From Paenibacillus larvae subsp. larvae (lineage in GTDB: Bacteria; Bacillota; Bacilli; Paenibacillales; NBRC-103111), in contig NZ_CP019687.1 of the NCBI RefSeq assembly GCF_002003265.1, positions 1,302,001-1,366,000 of the forward strand: a stretch of DNA of 64,000 nt. The letters are read 5' to 3'. Each line of letters opens with the position of its first letter. The first letter of the stretch is position 1. The notes under the pieces were generated by a model. That model searched no databases and was not told the origin of the DNA. It saw nothing but the letters and a program-made list of their open reading frames with translations. Positions 21,633-30,614 of the stretch are shown in pieces. The position numbers and the translations under genes were made by a program.

Positions 21633-21673
21633 GCCATATTGATAATGATAATCATTATCAATATGGCTGTCAA
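21633..21673 (-). promoter_or_regulatory. dhb promoter inside a perfect Fur palindrome
   Basis: Positions 21633-21667 form a perfect inverted repeat: two 17-base arms around one base. Its core GATAATGATAATCATTATC (21641-21659) equals the classic 19-bp Fur box. On the minus strand a consensus TTGACA (-35, 21673-21668), a 17-base spacer and TATCAT (-10, 21650-21645) overlap this palindrome, so bound Fur would occlude RNA polymerase. This directly predicts iron repression of dhbA and the whole operon. Confidence 0.95.
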
Positions 21674-21740
21674 TGTTTTTTCTTTTACCGGAATAACTAG
21701 GATTACGTACGGGTACTAAAGATACATCCAAATCGTAAAT

Positions 21741-21780
21741 AAAAGACAGCTTTCCTTACCATCAAGGAAAGTTGTCTTTT
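21741..21780. terminator. Strong bidirectional hairpin
   Basis: AAAAGACAGCTTTCCTT (21741-21757) pairs with AAGGAAAGTTGTCTTTT (21764-21780) with one G-T pair around a six-base loop, with A and T runs on both sides. It isolates the dhb promoter region from the cysteine module. Confidence 0.8.
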
Positions 21781-21836
21781 AACTACAGGATTGTTATAAG
21801 GTATGGACCAAGGAATATCATGTAGATGTTTTGGAT

Positions 21837-21945
21837 CTACTGCAATGTTTGTTTCATTTGCTCAAAGGCAAGACTGGACTGATCAGTAATGATACGATCC
21901 AGTTTGTCCTTTTTGAAGACCGGATGAAACGTTGCCCCTTAGCCC
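21837..21945 (-). pseudogene. Short coding remnant of unknown gene
   Basis: On the minus strand a frame ending at TAG 21837-21839 reads FHPVFKKDKLDRIITDQ...FEQMKQTLQ, about 30 codons with protein-like composition, just downstream of the CoA-disulfide reductase stop. LDRIITDQ is reminiscent of the C-terminus of DeoR-type regulators, but the piece is too short to call. There is no start or binding site, so it is probably the tail of a deleted gene. Confidence 0.3.
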
Positions 21946-21951
21946 TTCATC

Positions 21952-23286
21952 TTATTTCGCTACATTTCCGGCTGTATTGAGCACATCCCATGTTCTTGCA
22001 AAAGGCGGCGCATAACACAGATCAAGCATACCCAGCTCTTCCGTCGTCATCTTAGAGTAGATCGCTGAAGCGAGTACATCTACCCGCAGTACAGCGCCAT
22101 TCTTCCCAATAATCTGACCCCCGAGAATGACTTTCGTCTCCGCATGGTAGATCAATTTCACATGAATATCTGATTGGCCCGGATAATAATTCGTCTGGTT
22201 CTTATCTAGAATCGTGACCGTCTTGTATGGAATACCCATTTGCTTAGCTTCCCGCTCTGAAATTCCAGTTCGACCTGCTTCCAGATCCATCACTTTCACA
22301 CAGGCAGAACCAAGCGTTCCCCTGAACTCACTTTTCTGTCCTGCTAAGTTTTCACCGACAATCCGGCCAATCTTATTCGCCGTCGTCGCGAGCGGAATGT
22401 ATACCGGTCGCCCCTTAATCAGATGATGTACCGAGGCACAATCACCTGCCGCATAAATATCTGGTAAAGAAGTTTCACCATGAGCATTAATGATCAACGC
22501 GCCATTGTCTAACATTTCAACGCCCGTCTCCTTCAAGAACTCCGTGTTCGGACGCACACCTGTCGCCACTACCACGAGATCCGCTTGATAACTGCCGTAA
22601 TCTGTCTCGACTCCTTCCACCATATGCTCACCCACGAACCCTTTGACGCTCTCATTCAAGTGCAGTTGTACCCCATGAGCCACAAGCTCAGCTTCCATTC
22701 TTTTCGTAATTTCTTCATCGAAGGAATCCGGAAGTACTCTAGCATCGAGTTGAATCAGCCGAACATTCTTACCCAATGCCTTCATCGCCTCGACAACTTC
22801 AACACCAATATACCCTGCACCGATGACTACAATCTGTTTATGCTCTTCCTTGAGGGCGGCAGCTTTCAACGCACGCCCGTCTGCCATACTTTTCAAGGTG
22901 AAAATATTGTTAAGCTCACGGTTGCAGAAAGGCGGAATGACTGCCCGAGCGCCTGTCGCAATCATCATTTTATCGTAATAATCTCCGAATTCTTCACCTG
23001 TTGCCATATTCCTCACTTGAAGTGTTTTCTGATCCGGATCCACAGCAACCACCTGATGTTTCGTGAAGACTGGAATGCCTGTCTGCTCGAATTGCTCTTT
23101 CGTACGTGCAATCATCCGGTTCGGATCTTCGAAGAAATCCCCTACAAAATATGGCAAGCCGCATGCGCCGAACGATACTTCTTCCGTCATTTCGTAGACG
23201 ACAATGTCTGCTTCCCGATCCATTCGTCTTGCTTTTGCCGCTGCACTCATCCCTGCCGCAACTCCACCTATAATGATGATTCTCAT
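21952..23286 (-). CDS. CoA-disulfide reductase / NADH oxidase-family flavoprotein
   Basis: A 444-residue FAD/NAD(P)H-dependent disulfide reductase of the single-cysteine group. The N-terminal FAD loop is GGVAAGMSAAAKARR (residues 7-21), the redox cysteine is in SFGACGLPYF (about 42), the NAD loop is GAGYIGVEVVEA (about 156), and DIYAAGDCA precedes the dimerisation domain. This cysteine context is shared by CoA-disulfide reductases and NADH oxidases or peroxidases. It is 27 bases downstream of tcyP and AGGAGG precedes the ATG. Being in a cystine/cysteine operon, thiol-disulfide work (CoA or a related low-molecular thiol) is the better guess. Confidence 0.82.
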   Translation of the reverse strand: MRIIIIGGVAAGMSAAAKARRMDREADIVVYEMTEEVSFGACGLPYFVGDFFEDPNRMIARTKEQFEQTGIPVFTKHQVVAVDPDQKTLQVRNMATGEEFGDYYDKMMIATGARAVIPPFCNRELNNIFTLKSMADGRALKAAALKEEHKQIVVIGAGYIGVEVVEAMKALGKNVRLIQLDARVLPDSFDEEITKRMEAELVAHGVQLHLNESVKGFVGEHMVEGVETDYGSYQADLVVVATGVRPNTEFLKETGVEMLDNGALIINAHGETSLPDIYAAGDCASVHHLIKGRPVYIPLATTANKIGRIVGENLAGQKSEFRGTLGSACVKVMDLEAGRTGISEREAKQMGIPYKTVTILDKNQTNYYPGQSDIHVKLIYHAETKVILGGQIIGKNGAVLRVDVLASAIYSKMTTEELGMLDLCYAPPFARTWDVLNTAGNVAK

Positions 23287-23313
23287 AGTCAGCCTCCTAT
23301 TTTTCGATCTATT

Positions 23314-24717
23314 TTAATCCCTTTCCGTTGCATTCGCACTCAGTGTTTCTATGTCATTATACGTACTTAGATCCATTTCACCCAACATTTTTGCTGTTAC
23401 CGTACCCGCAGTCATCGAACCACTCACGTTAAGCGCTGTACGACCCATATCGATTAACGGCTCAATAGAAATCAGCAATCCTGCCAGACCGACCGGCATG
23501 TTCATTGCGGACAATACGATCAAGGCTGCGAACGTTGCCCCACCCCCGACACCAGCTACACCGAAGGAACTGATCGCAACGATAACAACAAGCTGAATAA
23601 TGAAGAACGGATCCAGTGGATTGATACCTACGGTTGGAGCGATCATCACTGCCAACATGGCCGGATAAATCCCTGCACAACCATTCTGACCAATTGAAGC
23701 CCCTAAAGAAGCTGCGAAATTCGCAATCCCATCCGGTACACCAAGATGCTTCGTCTGTGCTTCAACATTGAGTGGAATCGCGCCCGCACTTGTACGGGCT
23801 GTGAACGCAAATGTTAGTGTTGGGAAAATCTTCTTCACAAATGTGAATGGGTTCAAGCCTACAAGAGAGACCAAAATCAAATGAATGATGAATATAATGA
23901 TAATAGCAACATAAGAGGCCATAACAAACGACGATAAGTTTATGATACCTTTTATATTTGTCTTGGCGATCGTATTCGTCATGAGTGCAAGTACGCCATA
24001 AGGCGTTAATCGTAAAATTAAGGTTACAATCCGCATCACGACCGCATAAACTGCATTTGTCATCTTCTGGAACATTTCCGCATGCACAGGCTTCTTACGA
24101 CGAATTTGCAAAGCTGCAACCCCGATAAAGGCGGAGAAGATAACCACACCAAGTGTTGAAGTCGAACGCGCCCCCGTCATATCCTTGAATGGATTTTCCG
24201 GGATAAACTGAAGTACTTTTTGTGGAATCGTCAAATCTTTTACTTTATCCAATTGGTTCTCCATTAATTCGCCACGCTTGTGCTCTGCTTCGCCAGCTTG
24301 AATTTGTTCTGCATTTAGACCGAAGATATTCGCTGACGTAATACCGACAACTGCAGAGATCATCGTTGTAAAGATAAGAATACCGATAATGATCGCTGAC
24401 ATTTTACCTAGGCCCTTCGAGGACTTCAAGTTCGCAATCGCGGAGATAATCGATACCATAATGAGCGGCATGATGATCATTTTTAGAAAACTAACGTAAC
24501 CGTTACCAATGATGTTGAACCAATCGGTTGACATCTTGATAACCTCGGAAGATGGATCATAGACAAATTGTAGGATGAGTCCGAACATAATCCCCATTCC
24601 AAGCCCTGTAAATACGCGCTTCGAGAATGAGACGAATTTCGATTGCATGTAGTAGAGTACTCCTACCATAACAAGCATTACGACAATGTTCAAAATAATT
24701 AGTAACATGGTATCCAT
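23314..24717 (-). CDS. tcyP: Sodium/L-cystine symporter
   Basis: A 467-residue dicarboxylate/amino-acid:cation symporter-type membrane protein with at least eight hydrophobic segments. Recognisable family parts: FLKMIIMPLIMVSII, FAFTARTSAGAIPLNVE (the serine-rich hairpin), SLGASIGQNGCAGIYPAML and the late ISIEPLIDMGRTALNVSGS. Length and sequence match the Bacillus TcyP/YhcL cystine transporters. AGGAGG precedes ATG. It lies between a cysteine desulfidase and a disulfide reductase, which fits import of cystine followed by reduction and breakdown. Confidence 0.85.
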   Translation of the reverse strand: MDTMLLIILNIVVMLVMVGVLYYMQSKFVSFSKRVFTGLGMGIMFGLILQFVYDPSSEVIKMSTDWFNIIGNGYVSFLKMIIMPLIMVSIISAIANLKSSKGLGKMSAIIIGILIFTTMISAVVGITSANIFGLNAEQIQAGEAEHKRGELMENQLDKVKDLTIPQKVLQFIPENPFKDMTGARSTSTLGVVIFSAFIGVAALQIRRKKPVHAEMFQKMTNAVYAVVMRIVTLILRLTPYGVLALMTNTIAKTNIKGIINLSSFVMASYVAIIIIFIIHLILVSLVGLNPFTFVKKIFPTLTFAFTARTSAGAIPLNVEAQTKHLGVPDGIANFAASLGASIGQNGCAGIYPAMLAVMIAPTVGINPLDPFFIIQLVVIVAISSFGVAGVGGGATFAALIVLSAMNMPVGLAGLLISIEPLIDMGRTALNVSGSMTAGTVTAKMLGEMDLSTYNDIETLSANATERD

Positions 24718-24768
24718 TACAATTCCTCCTGATTTCTTGGTATTCCCTGGTCTTGCTGAACTGTTCCG

Positions 24769-26064
24769 TTATTGACTCTTCTTGTTCATCATTATGTCTA
24801 GTACCAGTTCATCCAACTTCAATGATCCTTCATTACCAAGACGGCAGAAATTATCGATTGTCTCCTCGAGATCTTCCTTGATAATACCGTTCGTACCGGG
24901 TACCCGGAGTCCCGATGAAGCGAGTAATGCGGATTGTACCGCAGCTCCTGTACAGGTCGACACCTTCATCGCACAGCCCGCCTTAGCGCCATCACATAAC
25001 ATACCCGTGACATTCCCTATCGAATTCTGCATCGCATAAGAGATCTGTTGCAGGTCGCCATCGAATAGATACGTAATAGCTGCTGCTGCACTAGCCCCGG
25101 CTACCGTCACACCACATAAGGCTGACAACCTTCCAAACTTGGTTTTAATCCAGATTGCCAGTAAATGGCTGAATGTTACCGCTCGGACTAGCTTCTCTTC
25201 CGTAATGCCTAATCTCTCCGCCACAGCAACGGCCGGCATCGTAACTGCGATCCCTTGATTGCCGCTGCCCGAGTTCAATATGACCGGCATCATAATGCCT
25301 GCCATTCGAGCATCGGAACCTGCCGATGTAAGCGCCATCGCATGGGTAATGAGATCATCTGATAATAGACCTTTGCCCACGTTTTCCTTTAAAATTTTGC
25401 CCACTTGTAACCCGTAGCTATTTTTTAGTCCCTCCGAGCAAATCGCACTATTCAGAGTAATACTTTGCTTGACCGGCTCCAACTCATCAAGTGGAACCTC
25501 TTGAATGAATTGATAGATGTCTGCCAGCGATAACTTAACTTGTTCACTATCATCTTCTTCCGTTTTATCGTGATTTTTTTCACAATATTTTTCAAAAAAA
25601 ACAGTATTGTTTACTTCAATTCGAGTAATGTTCGTATGTACGTCCTCAATGATCACTTTGGCAATCTCATCCTTACTGTGTACGGTGAGTTCAATGTATA
25701 GTTTCTTCGGTGTATCTGCCAATGTGATCTTGACATGGCCCGCGTCTACAAAAGCTGCTGCGTCCTGTTCTGCCCCTCGAGGTACTTGTTTCAGCACTTC
25801 CAATTTGCCGTCCGCATCCCCTGCAATCGCTCCCAAAGCAGCGACAAAGTCAATTCCCGTTTGCTTCATCCCAGGGATTCCAACAGCCATCGCATTCTTC
25901 ATGACATTCGGGCTGATATTGACCTCAAGGGCTGTCATCTTGCCTTTCACATGCCTTCTTCCTACTGCAGCAGCCCATGCAATCGCTACTGGTTCAGTAC
26001 ATCCAAGTGAAATAATAAGTTCTTGTTGTAACATATTCATCATATGCTTATTCAAAGTTGACAT
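24769..26064 (-). CDS. L-cysteine desulfidase (CdsB/YhaM, UPF0597 family)
   Basis: A 431-residue iron-sulfur enzyme that splits cysteine to pyruvate, ammonia and sulfide. It has the family N-terminal motif SLGCTEPVAIAWA (about 19-31) and further cysteines in SALCGVTVAGAS, MLCDGAKAGCAMKVSTC, positions expected for the [4Fe-4S] cluster. Start ATG 26064 (MSTLNKHMM) is fixed by GGAGG; the frame stays open another 81 codons upstream, but that extension is not part of the family. It is the first gene of the cysteine module with tcyP and the flavoprotein. Serine deaminase activity is a less likely alternative. Confidence 0.8.
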   Translation of the reverse strand: MSTLNKHMMNMLQQELIISLGCTEPVAIAWAAAVGRRHVKGKMTALEVNISPNVMKNAMAVGIPGMKQTGIDFVAALGAIAGDADGKLEVLKQVPRGAEQDAAAFVDAGHVKITLADTPKKLYIELTVHSKDEIAKVIIEDVHTNITRIEVNNTVFFEKYCEKNHDKTEEDDSEQVKLSLADIYQFIQEVPLDELEPVKQSITLNSAICSEGLKNSYGLQVGKILKENVGKGLLSDDLITHAMALTSAGSDARMAGIMMPVILNSGSGNQGIAVTMPAVAVAERLGITEEKLVRAVTFSHLLAIWIKTKFGRLSALCGVTVAGASAAAAITYLFDGDLQQISYAMQNSIGNVTGMLCDGAKAGCAMKVSTCTGAAVQSALLASSGLRVPGTNGIIKEDLEETIDNFCRLGNEGSLKLDELVLDIMMNKKSQ

Positions 26065-26675
26065 CGGTTGCCTCCTTTTATTAATTGAAATTGTACTAAT
26101 AAATCTCTGGTAGGCAGGTTCACCGTAGAGGTCGACTGACTCAAAAAAATCTGGCCTTAAATGGAACCCGTGGAAGCCCAAATATCCATGGTAAAAATAA
26201 CAAGTTCCGTCGCAAAAAACCTCTCCATACAATACATAAGCGGCTCTCCCAGTGCACGACACCCATTGGTTTTTCCTCTCACTATAATTTAATGTTTTCT
26301 CACCCATTCTTGATTTCCAACTCTTGTTTTTTCCCCTCCCTTACAAGCTGTTCAGGAATCAGATATGTTGCTTTAGAAATAAATCCCCTCAAAAGAAAAC
26401 GCTTCCACAAAGACTTTTAGAAATTTAACCAGGAAAATATCTTAATTTCTCTTAATTCATTATGTAATAATAATATATTATTACATAATACTTTATCTAC
26501 ACATTAACATAGTTTTTTTCCGTTAGCAATGGAAAAGACATCCATTCATAACTTTAGATTTCTACCCAACGGGTACAAGATATAGATAAATCTGAAGCGT
26601 ATTTAACTATGCCCGCCAGTTATTTTATGAAATTGATTTGTTTAATGTTTAATATATATTTTTAATTTTTACTCC
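26065..26675. other. Gene-poor stretch: open leader frame, cre-like site, dispersed repeat copy A
   Basis: From 26065 to 26307 the minus frame of the desulfidase gene stays open for 81 codons with protein-like, Tyr/Phe/His/Cys-rich composition but no good start signal. AAGAAAACGCTTCCA at 26393-26407 differs by one base from the CcpA (cre) consensus. The DNA from 26420 to 26520 is AT-rich with several TAATAATATATTA-like tracts. From 26538 to 26643 lies one copy of a degenerate repeat also seen near 38.4 kb. No gene is otherwise evident. Confidence 0.5.
26538..26643 (+). repeat. Dispersed degenerate repeat, copy A
   Basis: It aligns over about 105 bases with 38379-38497 in the same orientation. 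Shared blocks include TCCATTcATAACTT, GGTRCAAGATATA, AATCTGNAGCGTATTTA and CCAGTTNTTTTATGAA. Copy B has about 20 extra bases in the middle. It probably derives from an old mobile or duplicated sequence. Confidence 0.6.
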
Positions 26676-27815
26676 TTAATTGGTGCTTCCCTTGTATGCG
26701 ATTCTGGCATGGACCTGTGGTTTAAAGGTTATATTAGAAAAAACGGTTTCCCATTCATCCTTCACTTTGTTCCAAAGTTCCGGATGATAAGCGATAAGTT
26801 CTCTGGCAATGCCAAAGATGTCACAGCGCGATTTCTGGAGTTTCTTTATAACTTTCTCAGCCCTCTTTGTTAATTCCTCGTTTAATTGTTCATCTAACAT
26901 CTTTCTAACCTCGGGGTTGTCCAACCTGTCCTTCGGATATTCCCATACTTTTACGTCCAGTTCAAGATCAAGCTTTACCTGAAGAGGATACTCTCCTTCA
27001 ACAGGCTGGATACGAATTTTGCGGTGTAACCGGTCCACATTGACAGTAAGATAGTTTCGCAGCGGGAGTCTATTGTCTTCATCCGACACTTTAATGGTTA
27101 GCGCGTTGATTTTACCTTTCTTATTGTACATCAGCATGCACATATTGGATTCATCGATATCCAATACAGTACCGCTAAACTTTCTGCCATCCATCAAAGC
27201 GAGGCCATCCAGCTTTACTTCATTTTTCTTCTTGTTATAAGCAACATGGGGCAAAAACAAACTGACACTCGGGTCAATGGTATATTTAAAAATCATCATC
27301 ATATTTGTGTGCGGAACCATGACGTTTTTTTCAGCAGTCTTGATTAACTTAAACAAGTACTCACTAACGAGCATAGTTCCGATGCGGCGCATTTTAATAA
27401 TATCATGAGCTTCCCCTTTTACGATGGCTACTTTGGCATTCAAAGGGCTGTCCGCCATCCGGTAATATTGGCTAAATAAAGAATAGATATCTTTCTTGGC
27501 CAATTCATCCCCAATTAAGAACACCTGTGCCTTGGTAGCCTTGTAGTTTCCTGCCACTTGATGGTCCAATTGGGCACGTCCATCCAGAACATTCTTGCCC
27601 TCCACTGTTTTGACATCGCTCTCCGGTGTTACCGGACCTTGCGTGGAAGGCGGATTTTCCCGGATAGCCGCTCCGATTTTCAATAACCCGTCTTTTCCGG
27701 CATCGAACGAGAAGCCATATACTAGCCGTACGTCCCTAAGAAGCTTTTGATCCCAGCACCCTGCCAGTAATATGGCCGATACCGTCAAAAGACCGACTAT
27801 CCGAATATATTTCAT
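26676..27815 (-). CDS. Spore germination lipoprotein (GerC subunit)
   Basis: A 379-residue GerAC-family lipoprotein, the C subunit of a germinant receptor at the spore inner membrane. The signal peptide ends with lipobox LLAGC (Cys at residue 20). The mature part has the typical RDVRLVYGFSFDAG start, NVLDGRAQLDHQ, and the FSQYYRMADSPLNAKVAI block, then a C-terminal VKDEWETVFSNITFKPQVHARI. The ATG overlaps the 3' end of the B subunit gene by four bases, indicating coupling. The receptor's germinant cannot be deduced. Confidence 0.9.
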   Translation of the reverse strand: MKYIRIVGLLTVSAILLAGCWDQKLLRDVRLVYGFSFDAGKDGLLKIGAAIRENPPSTQGPVTPESDVKTVEGKNVLDGRAQLDHQVAGNYKATKAQVFLIGDELAKKDIYSLFSQYYRMADSPLNAKVAIVKGEAHDIIKMRRIGTMLVSEYLFKLIKTAEKNVMVPHTNMMMIFKYTIDPSVSLFLPHVAYNKKKNEVKLDGLALMDGRKFSGTVLDIDESNMCMLMYNKKGKINALTIKVSDEDNRLPLRNYLTVNVDRLHRKIRIQPVEGEYPLQVKLDLELDVKVWEYPKDRLDNPEVRKMLDEQLNEELTKRAEKVIKKLQKSRCDIFGIARELIAYHPELWNKVKDEWETVFSNITFKPQVHARIAYKGSTN

Positions 27816-28909
27816 ATTGTACCATCCCCCTTTCCCCTTTTTTTCCCAACCAGGGTTCCTATAAGGAGAAGCAGCGGGATGACCGCGATGAAAACAAAAT
27901 TTTCTGTGATCAGAACCGAGTTTAAAATGTCCTGTTTTTGTTCATTGTCCAAATACAGGCTAAACAAAAAGGCAATGGCTGAGGTGTATAGCACATAATC
28001 CTGGGTTCGATTCCCGGCGTTAAAAATATGCTGAAGTCCCCTGGAAGCGCCGTATATATAGCTGATTATGGTACTTGCCAAGGAAATTAACCATATGGAC
28101 ATGAAGATCAAGTCAATTCTTTCAATAATCATCGTACCCAAAGATTTGAGAAGGAATAAAACCGGGGTAGTTACCTGCAAGCTTTGGTTAGGTGTCAGAG
28201 ACAGCGAGCAAACCAAGACCACAAAGGTATAGAACAAGGTAACTAACACATTTTCGAAGGTTAAAAATTTGTATACCCCTTTTTTGTCATCAACAAGCAT
28301 ATAACTGAGCAAGAAGATCTCCATACCGGTAAAAGCAAACCATGCAGGTTTAATCCCTTTAAAAATCTTGGTCCAGCCTGAATCAAACAATGGAAAGATA
28401 TATCTTATATCTGAATCTTCCAATCCCCAAATCAAAAGAACAACTAATAGTACAAATAAAATGGAAACCAGACCGTCGAACTGCGCAATTACCCGCAGAT
28501 TCTGACCGCAAAAATATAACATAATGATCAAAAATAGCAGTCCGATTGCCCATGGCGGTGTTAAAGGATAAGCCCAGGCTTGTAAGCGCATAATGCCTCC
28601 TGACAGAACCGATGTCGCATTAAGAGTAAAGTGGGCTACGTAAGCGAATGCCAGTAGGATGGCAATCTTTTTTCCCACAATGTGAACCATAAATTCGTAC
28701 AAGGATTCTTTCGGGAACCGGATGCAAAGAAAATACATAACCGTTAGGATCAGCTGTACGGCAATACCTGTCAAAATAACGGAAATCCAGCCGCTGATCC
28801 CTACTTTCTTATGCAGATCATAAGACAGCTCAAGCACTCTGATGCCAATTTGCGTTTGAAAAAGCAGAAATACCAATTGAATTTTCGTTATCGTAAGCTT
28901 ATCGGTCAT
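27812..28909 (-). CDS. Spore germination permease-like protein (GerB subunit)
   Basis: A 365-residue GerAB-family integral membrane protein of the amino acid-polyamine-organocation superfamily, with about ten hydrophobic segments. It opens KLTITKIQLVFLLFQTQIG, the usual family N-terminus, and includes LSGGIMRLQAWAYPLTPPW and AWFAFTGMEIFLL. B subunits are thought to bind the germinant or form the channel. It is the middle gene of the operon, 14 bases after gerA and overlapping gerC. Confidence 0.9.
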   Translation of the reverse strand: MTDKLTITKIQLVFLLFQTQIGIRVLELSYDLHKKVGISGWISVILTGIAVQLILTVMYFLCIRFPKESLYEFMVHIVGKKIAILLAFAYVAHFTLNATSVLSGGIMRLQAWAYPLTPPWAIGLLFLIIMLYFCGQNLRVIAQFDGLVSILFVLLVVLLIWGLEDSDIRYIFPLFDSGWTKIFKGIKPAWFAFTGMEIFLLSYMLVDDKKGVYKFLTFENVLVTLFYTFVVLVCSLSLTPNQSLQVTTPVLFLLKSLGTMIIERIDLIFMSIWLISLASTIISYIYGASRGLQHIFNAGNRTQDYVLYTSAIAFLFSLYLDNEQKQDILNSVLITENFVFIAVIPLLLLIGTLVGKKRGKGDGTI

Positions 28910-28923
28910 AAGGAGCCACCACT

Positions 28924-30435
28924 TTATTCTCTCTCATTTAATCTTTCTTGAGGAAGGGCATCGTTTGAACGTTTTTTCATTGTCCATTGGGGAAATCGGA
29001 CCAGGGCATCTTTCAGCCTTGCTATGCGTAAAGGCGCCAGCGGATAGAAGTAAGGAGATCCATAATTTTGCATTTTGCAAAGATGCATAATGAGAATTAT
29101 AAAGCAGAAGGCAATCCCCAAAAATCCGAAGAGCGTAGCTCCCAGCATCATAGGAAAAGAAATAAGCCGGAGTGAGCTGCCCATTTCAGCCATGGGAACA
29201 CAAAACGAAGATATCGCAGTGAGTGCAATGACGATAATCATCGCATTGGATACAAAGCTCGCTTGCACTACGGCCGTACCAATGACCAAACCTCCAACAA
29301 TACCGATTGTTTGGGCAATAGATTTCGGCAGCCTGATCGCCGCTTCTTTTAGCAATTCCAGTACAACTACCATAAACAAGGCTTCTATAATGGGGGGGAA
29401 AGGAATGTTTTCCAGTGAACTTTTGATGATATACGTCAAATCGATGGGAATAATTTCATACTGATAAGAAACTACCGAAATATAAAAAGCGGGAAGCGTT
29501 GTCGCCAGCCAGAAGCTGATAAATCTTAAAATCCGAAAAAAAGAACCCTGCATCCAACGGCTGTTGTAATCATCCGGAGATTGAAAAAAAGTAAAAAAGG
29601 TAACGGGAAGAATCAGAGCCGATGCACTTCCCTGCATAAGCAGGGCAACCCTTCCCTCCATCAAATGGGCCGCAACCCTATCCGGTCTCTCCGTTAAAAT
29701 AAACTGTGGAAACAAAGAGGCGGGATTTTCGTCCAGGTAATCCTGAAGGGTTCCTGGAGCAGCAGCAAAATCGACTCGAATCGTCTTCAGTTTTTGTTCC
29801 ACTAGCTGTACAATCTTTGGATTTGTTAAGCCATTGATATATAGAAGGCTGACATTTCTGGGTGCTGTTTCGGATACGCTGTGATACTTTACTACCAGAT
29901 TAGGGTTTTGAATGCGAAGGCGCACCAGGTACAGATTTAGGTCTACATTTTCAACAAATCCTTCATGAGACCCCCGGATAATTTGCTCATTTCCCGGTTC
30001 CTCAATTGTCCGTCCCTTGGTTTTACTAACGTTGGAACAATAAATGGCGGCTTCCTGATCAATCAAAAGAAGGGCATAGCCTCGAATCAGCTTCGTTACC
30101 GCATCCTTAAAATCGGTCACTCGAACCAGTACAGCGACAGGGACGGCCTCGGGCAAAGAAGTGGCTTGTGACGTCTGAAGGGGCTCAAGAACTTTGTCCT
30201 GAAGCATTTTTTTCTCTACCAGGTTGTCCACATAAATCAAAACGGCTTTCTTCTGATTCCATATTGTATCTCTCGTCCGTACATCATCGCTGCGGCATAC
30301 CGCATCCAAAATAAAATCCCTGTTAAATATAATATCCGTGGTAATTGGAGAAGAAGGAATAGAGCCGGAAAAATATTCCGGACTACTTTGCACCCTTTTC
30401 TTTTTCTTTTTCTTTTTCAGTAACATATCCCACAT
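28924..30435 (-). CDS. Spore germination protein (GerA subunit)
   Basis: A 503-residue GerAA-family protein: a hydrophilic N-terminal half with the characteristic VRVTDFKDAVTKLIRGYALLLID and SVSETAPRNVSLLYINGLTNP, then a membrane half with about five segments (VTFFTFFQSPDDYNSRW, FPPIIEALFMVVVLELLKEAAIRLPK, VGGLVIGTAVVQASFVSNAMI). It starts with a run of lysines (residues 7-13). GGGGGAA lies before the ATG. It is the first gene of the operon, behind a probable sigma-G promoter. Confidence 0.92.
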   Translation of the reverse strand: MWDMLLKKKKKKKRVQSSPEYFSGSIPSSPITTDIIFNRDFILDAVCRSDDVRTRDTIWNQKKAVLIYVDNLVEKKMLQDKVLEPLQTSQATSLPEAVPVAVLVRVTDFKDAVTKLIRGYALLLIDQEAAIYCSNVSKTKGRTIEEPGNEQIIRGSHEGFVENVDLNLYLVRLRIQNPNLVVKYHSVSETAPRNVSLLYINGLTNPKIVQLVEQKLKTIRVDFAAAPGTLQDYLDENPASLFPQFILTERPDRVAAHLMEGRVALLMQGSASALILPVTFFTFFQSPDDYNSRWMQGSFFRILRFISFWLATTLPAFYISVVSYQYEIIPIDLTYIIKSSLENIPFPPIIEALFMVVVLELLKEAAIRLPKSIAQTIGIVGGLVIGTAVVQASFVSNAMIIVIALTAISSFCVPMAEMGSSLRLISFPMMLGATLFGFLGIAFCFIILIMHLCKMQNYGSPYFYPLAPLRIARLKDALVRFPQWTMKKRSNDALPQERLNERE

Positions 30436-30467
30436 CTTGGTTCCCCCAAATTAAAGGATCTTTTCTT

Positions 30468-30497
30468 TATTGTGGTAGAATTGGTCCTTTTTATTCA
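30468..30497 (-). promoter_or_regulatory. Probable sigma-G promoter of the ger operon
   Basis: On the minus strand TGAATA (30497-30492) and CACAATA (30474-30468) are 17 bases apart. They match the forespore sigma-G consensus (TGHATR, CATNNTA) with one mismatch, and lie 33 bases upstream of the gerA start. This fits the known late forespore expression of germination receptors. Confidence 0.55.
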
Positions 30498-30544
30498 TTA
30501 CTAAAAACAAGAGGATAAGATTTTGGCTTAACAACAAAACAAAA

Positions 30545-30580
30545 TACAAAAAAGCTTCTGCTGATATACCGGCAGAAGCT
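30545..30580 (-). terminator. Terminator of the phosphodiesterase gene
   Basis: AGCTTCTGC (30553-30561) and GCAGAAGCT (30572-30580) form a perfect 9-bp stem, followed on the minus strand by TTTTTTGTATTTTG. Confidence 0.85.
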
Positions 30581-30614
30581 GCTAACCTATGGGCAAATGC
30601 CTTGCCCCATGCGT

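Noticed and set aside
22585-23370. 261-codon plus-strand open frame
   Set aside because: Lies fully antisense to the CoA-disulfide reductase gene, whose motifs and binding site are clear; no protein family or start signal.
26065-26520. T-box or cysteine riboswitch ahead of the cysteine module
   Set aside because: No T-box sequence, antiterminator or terminator hairpin could be found.
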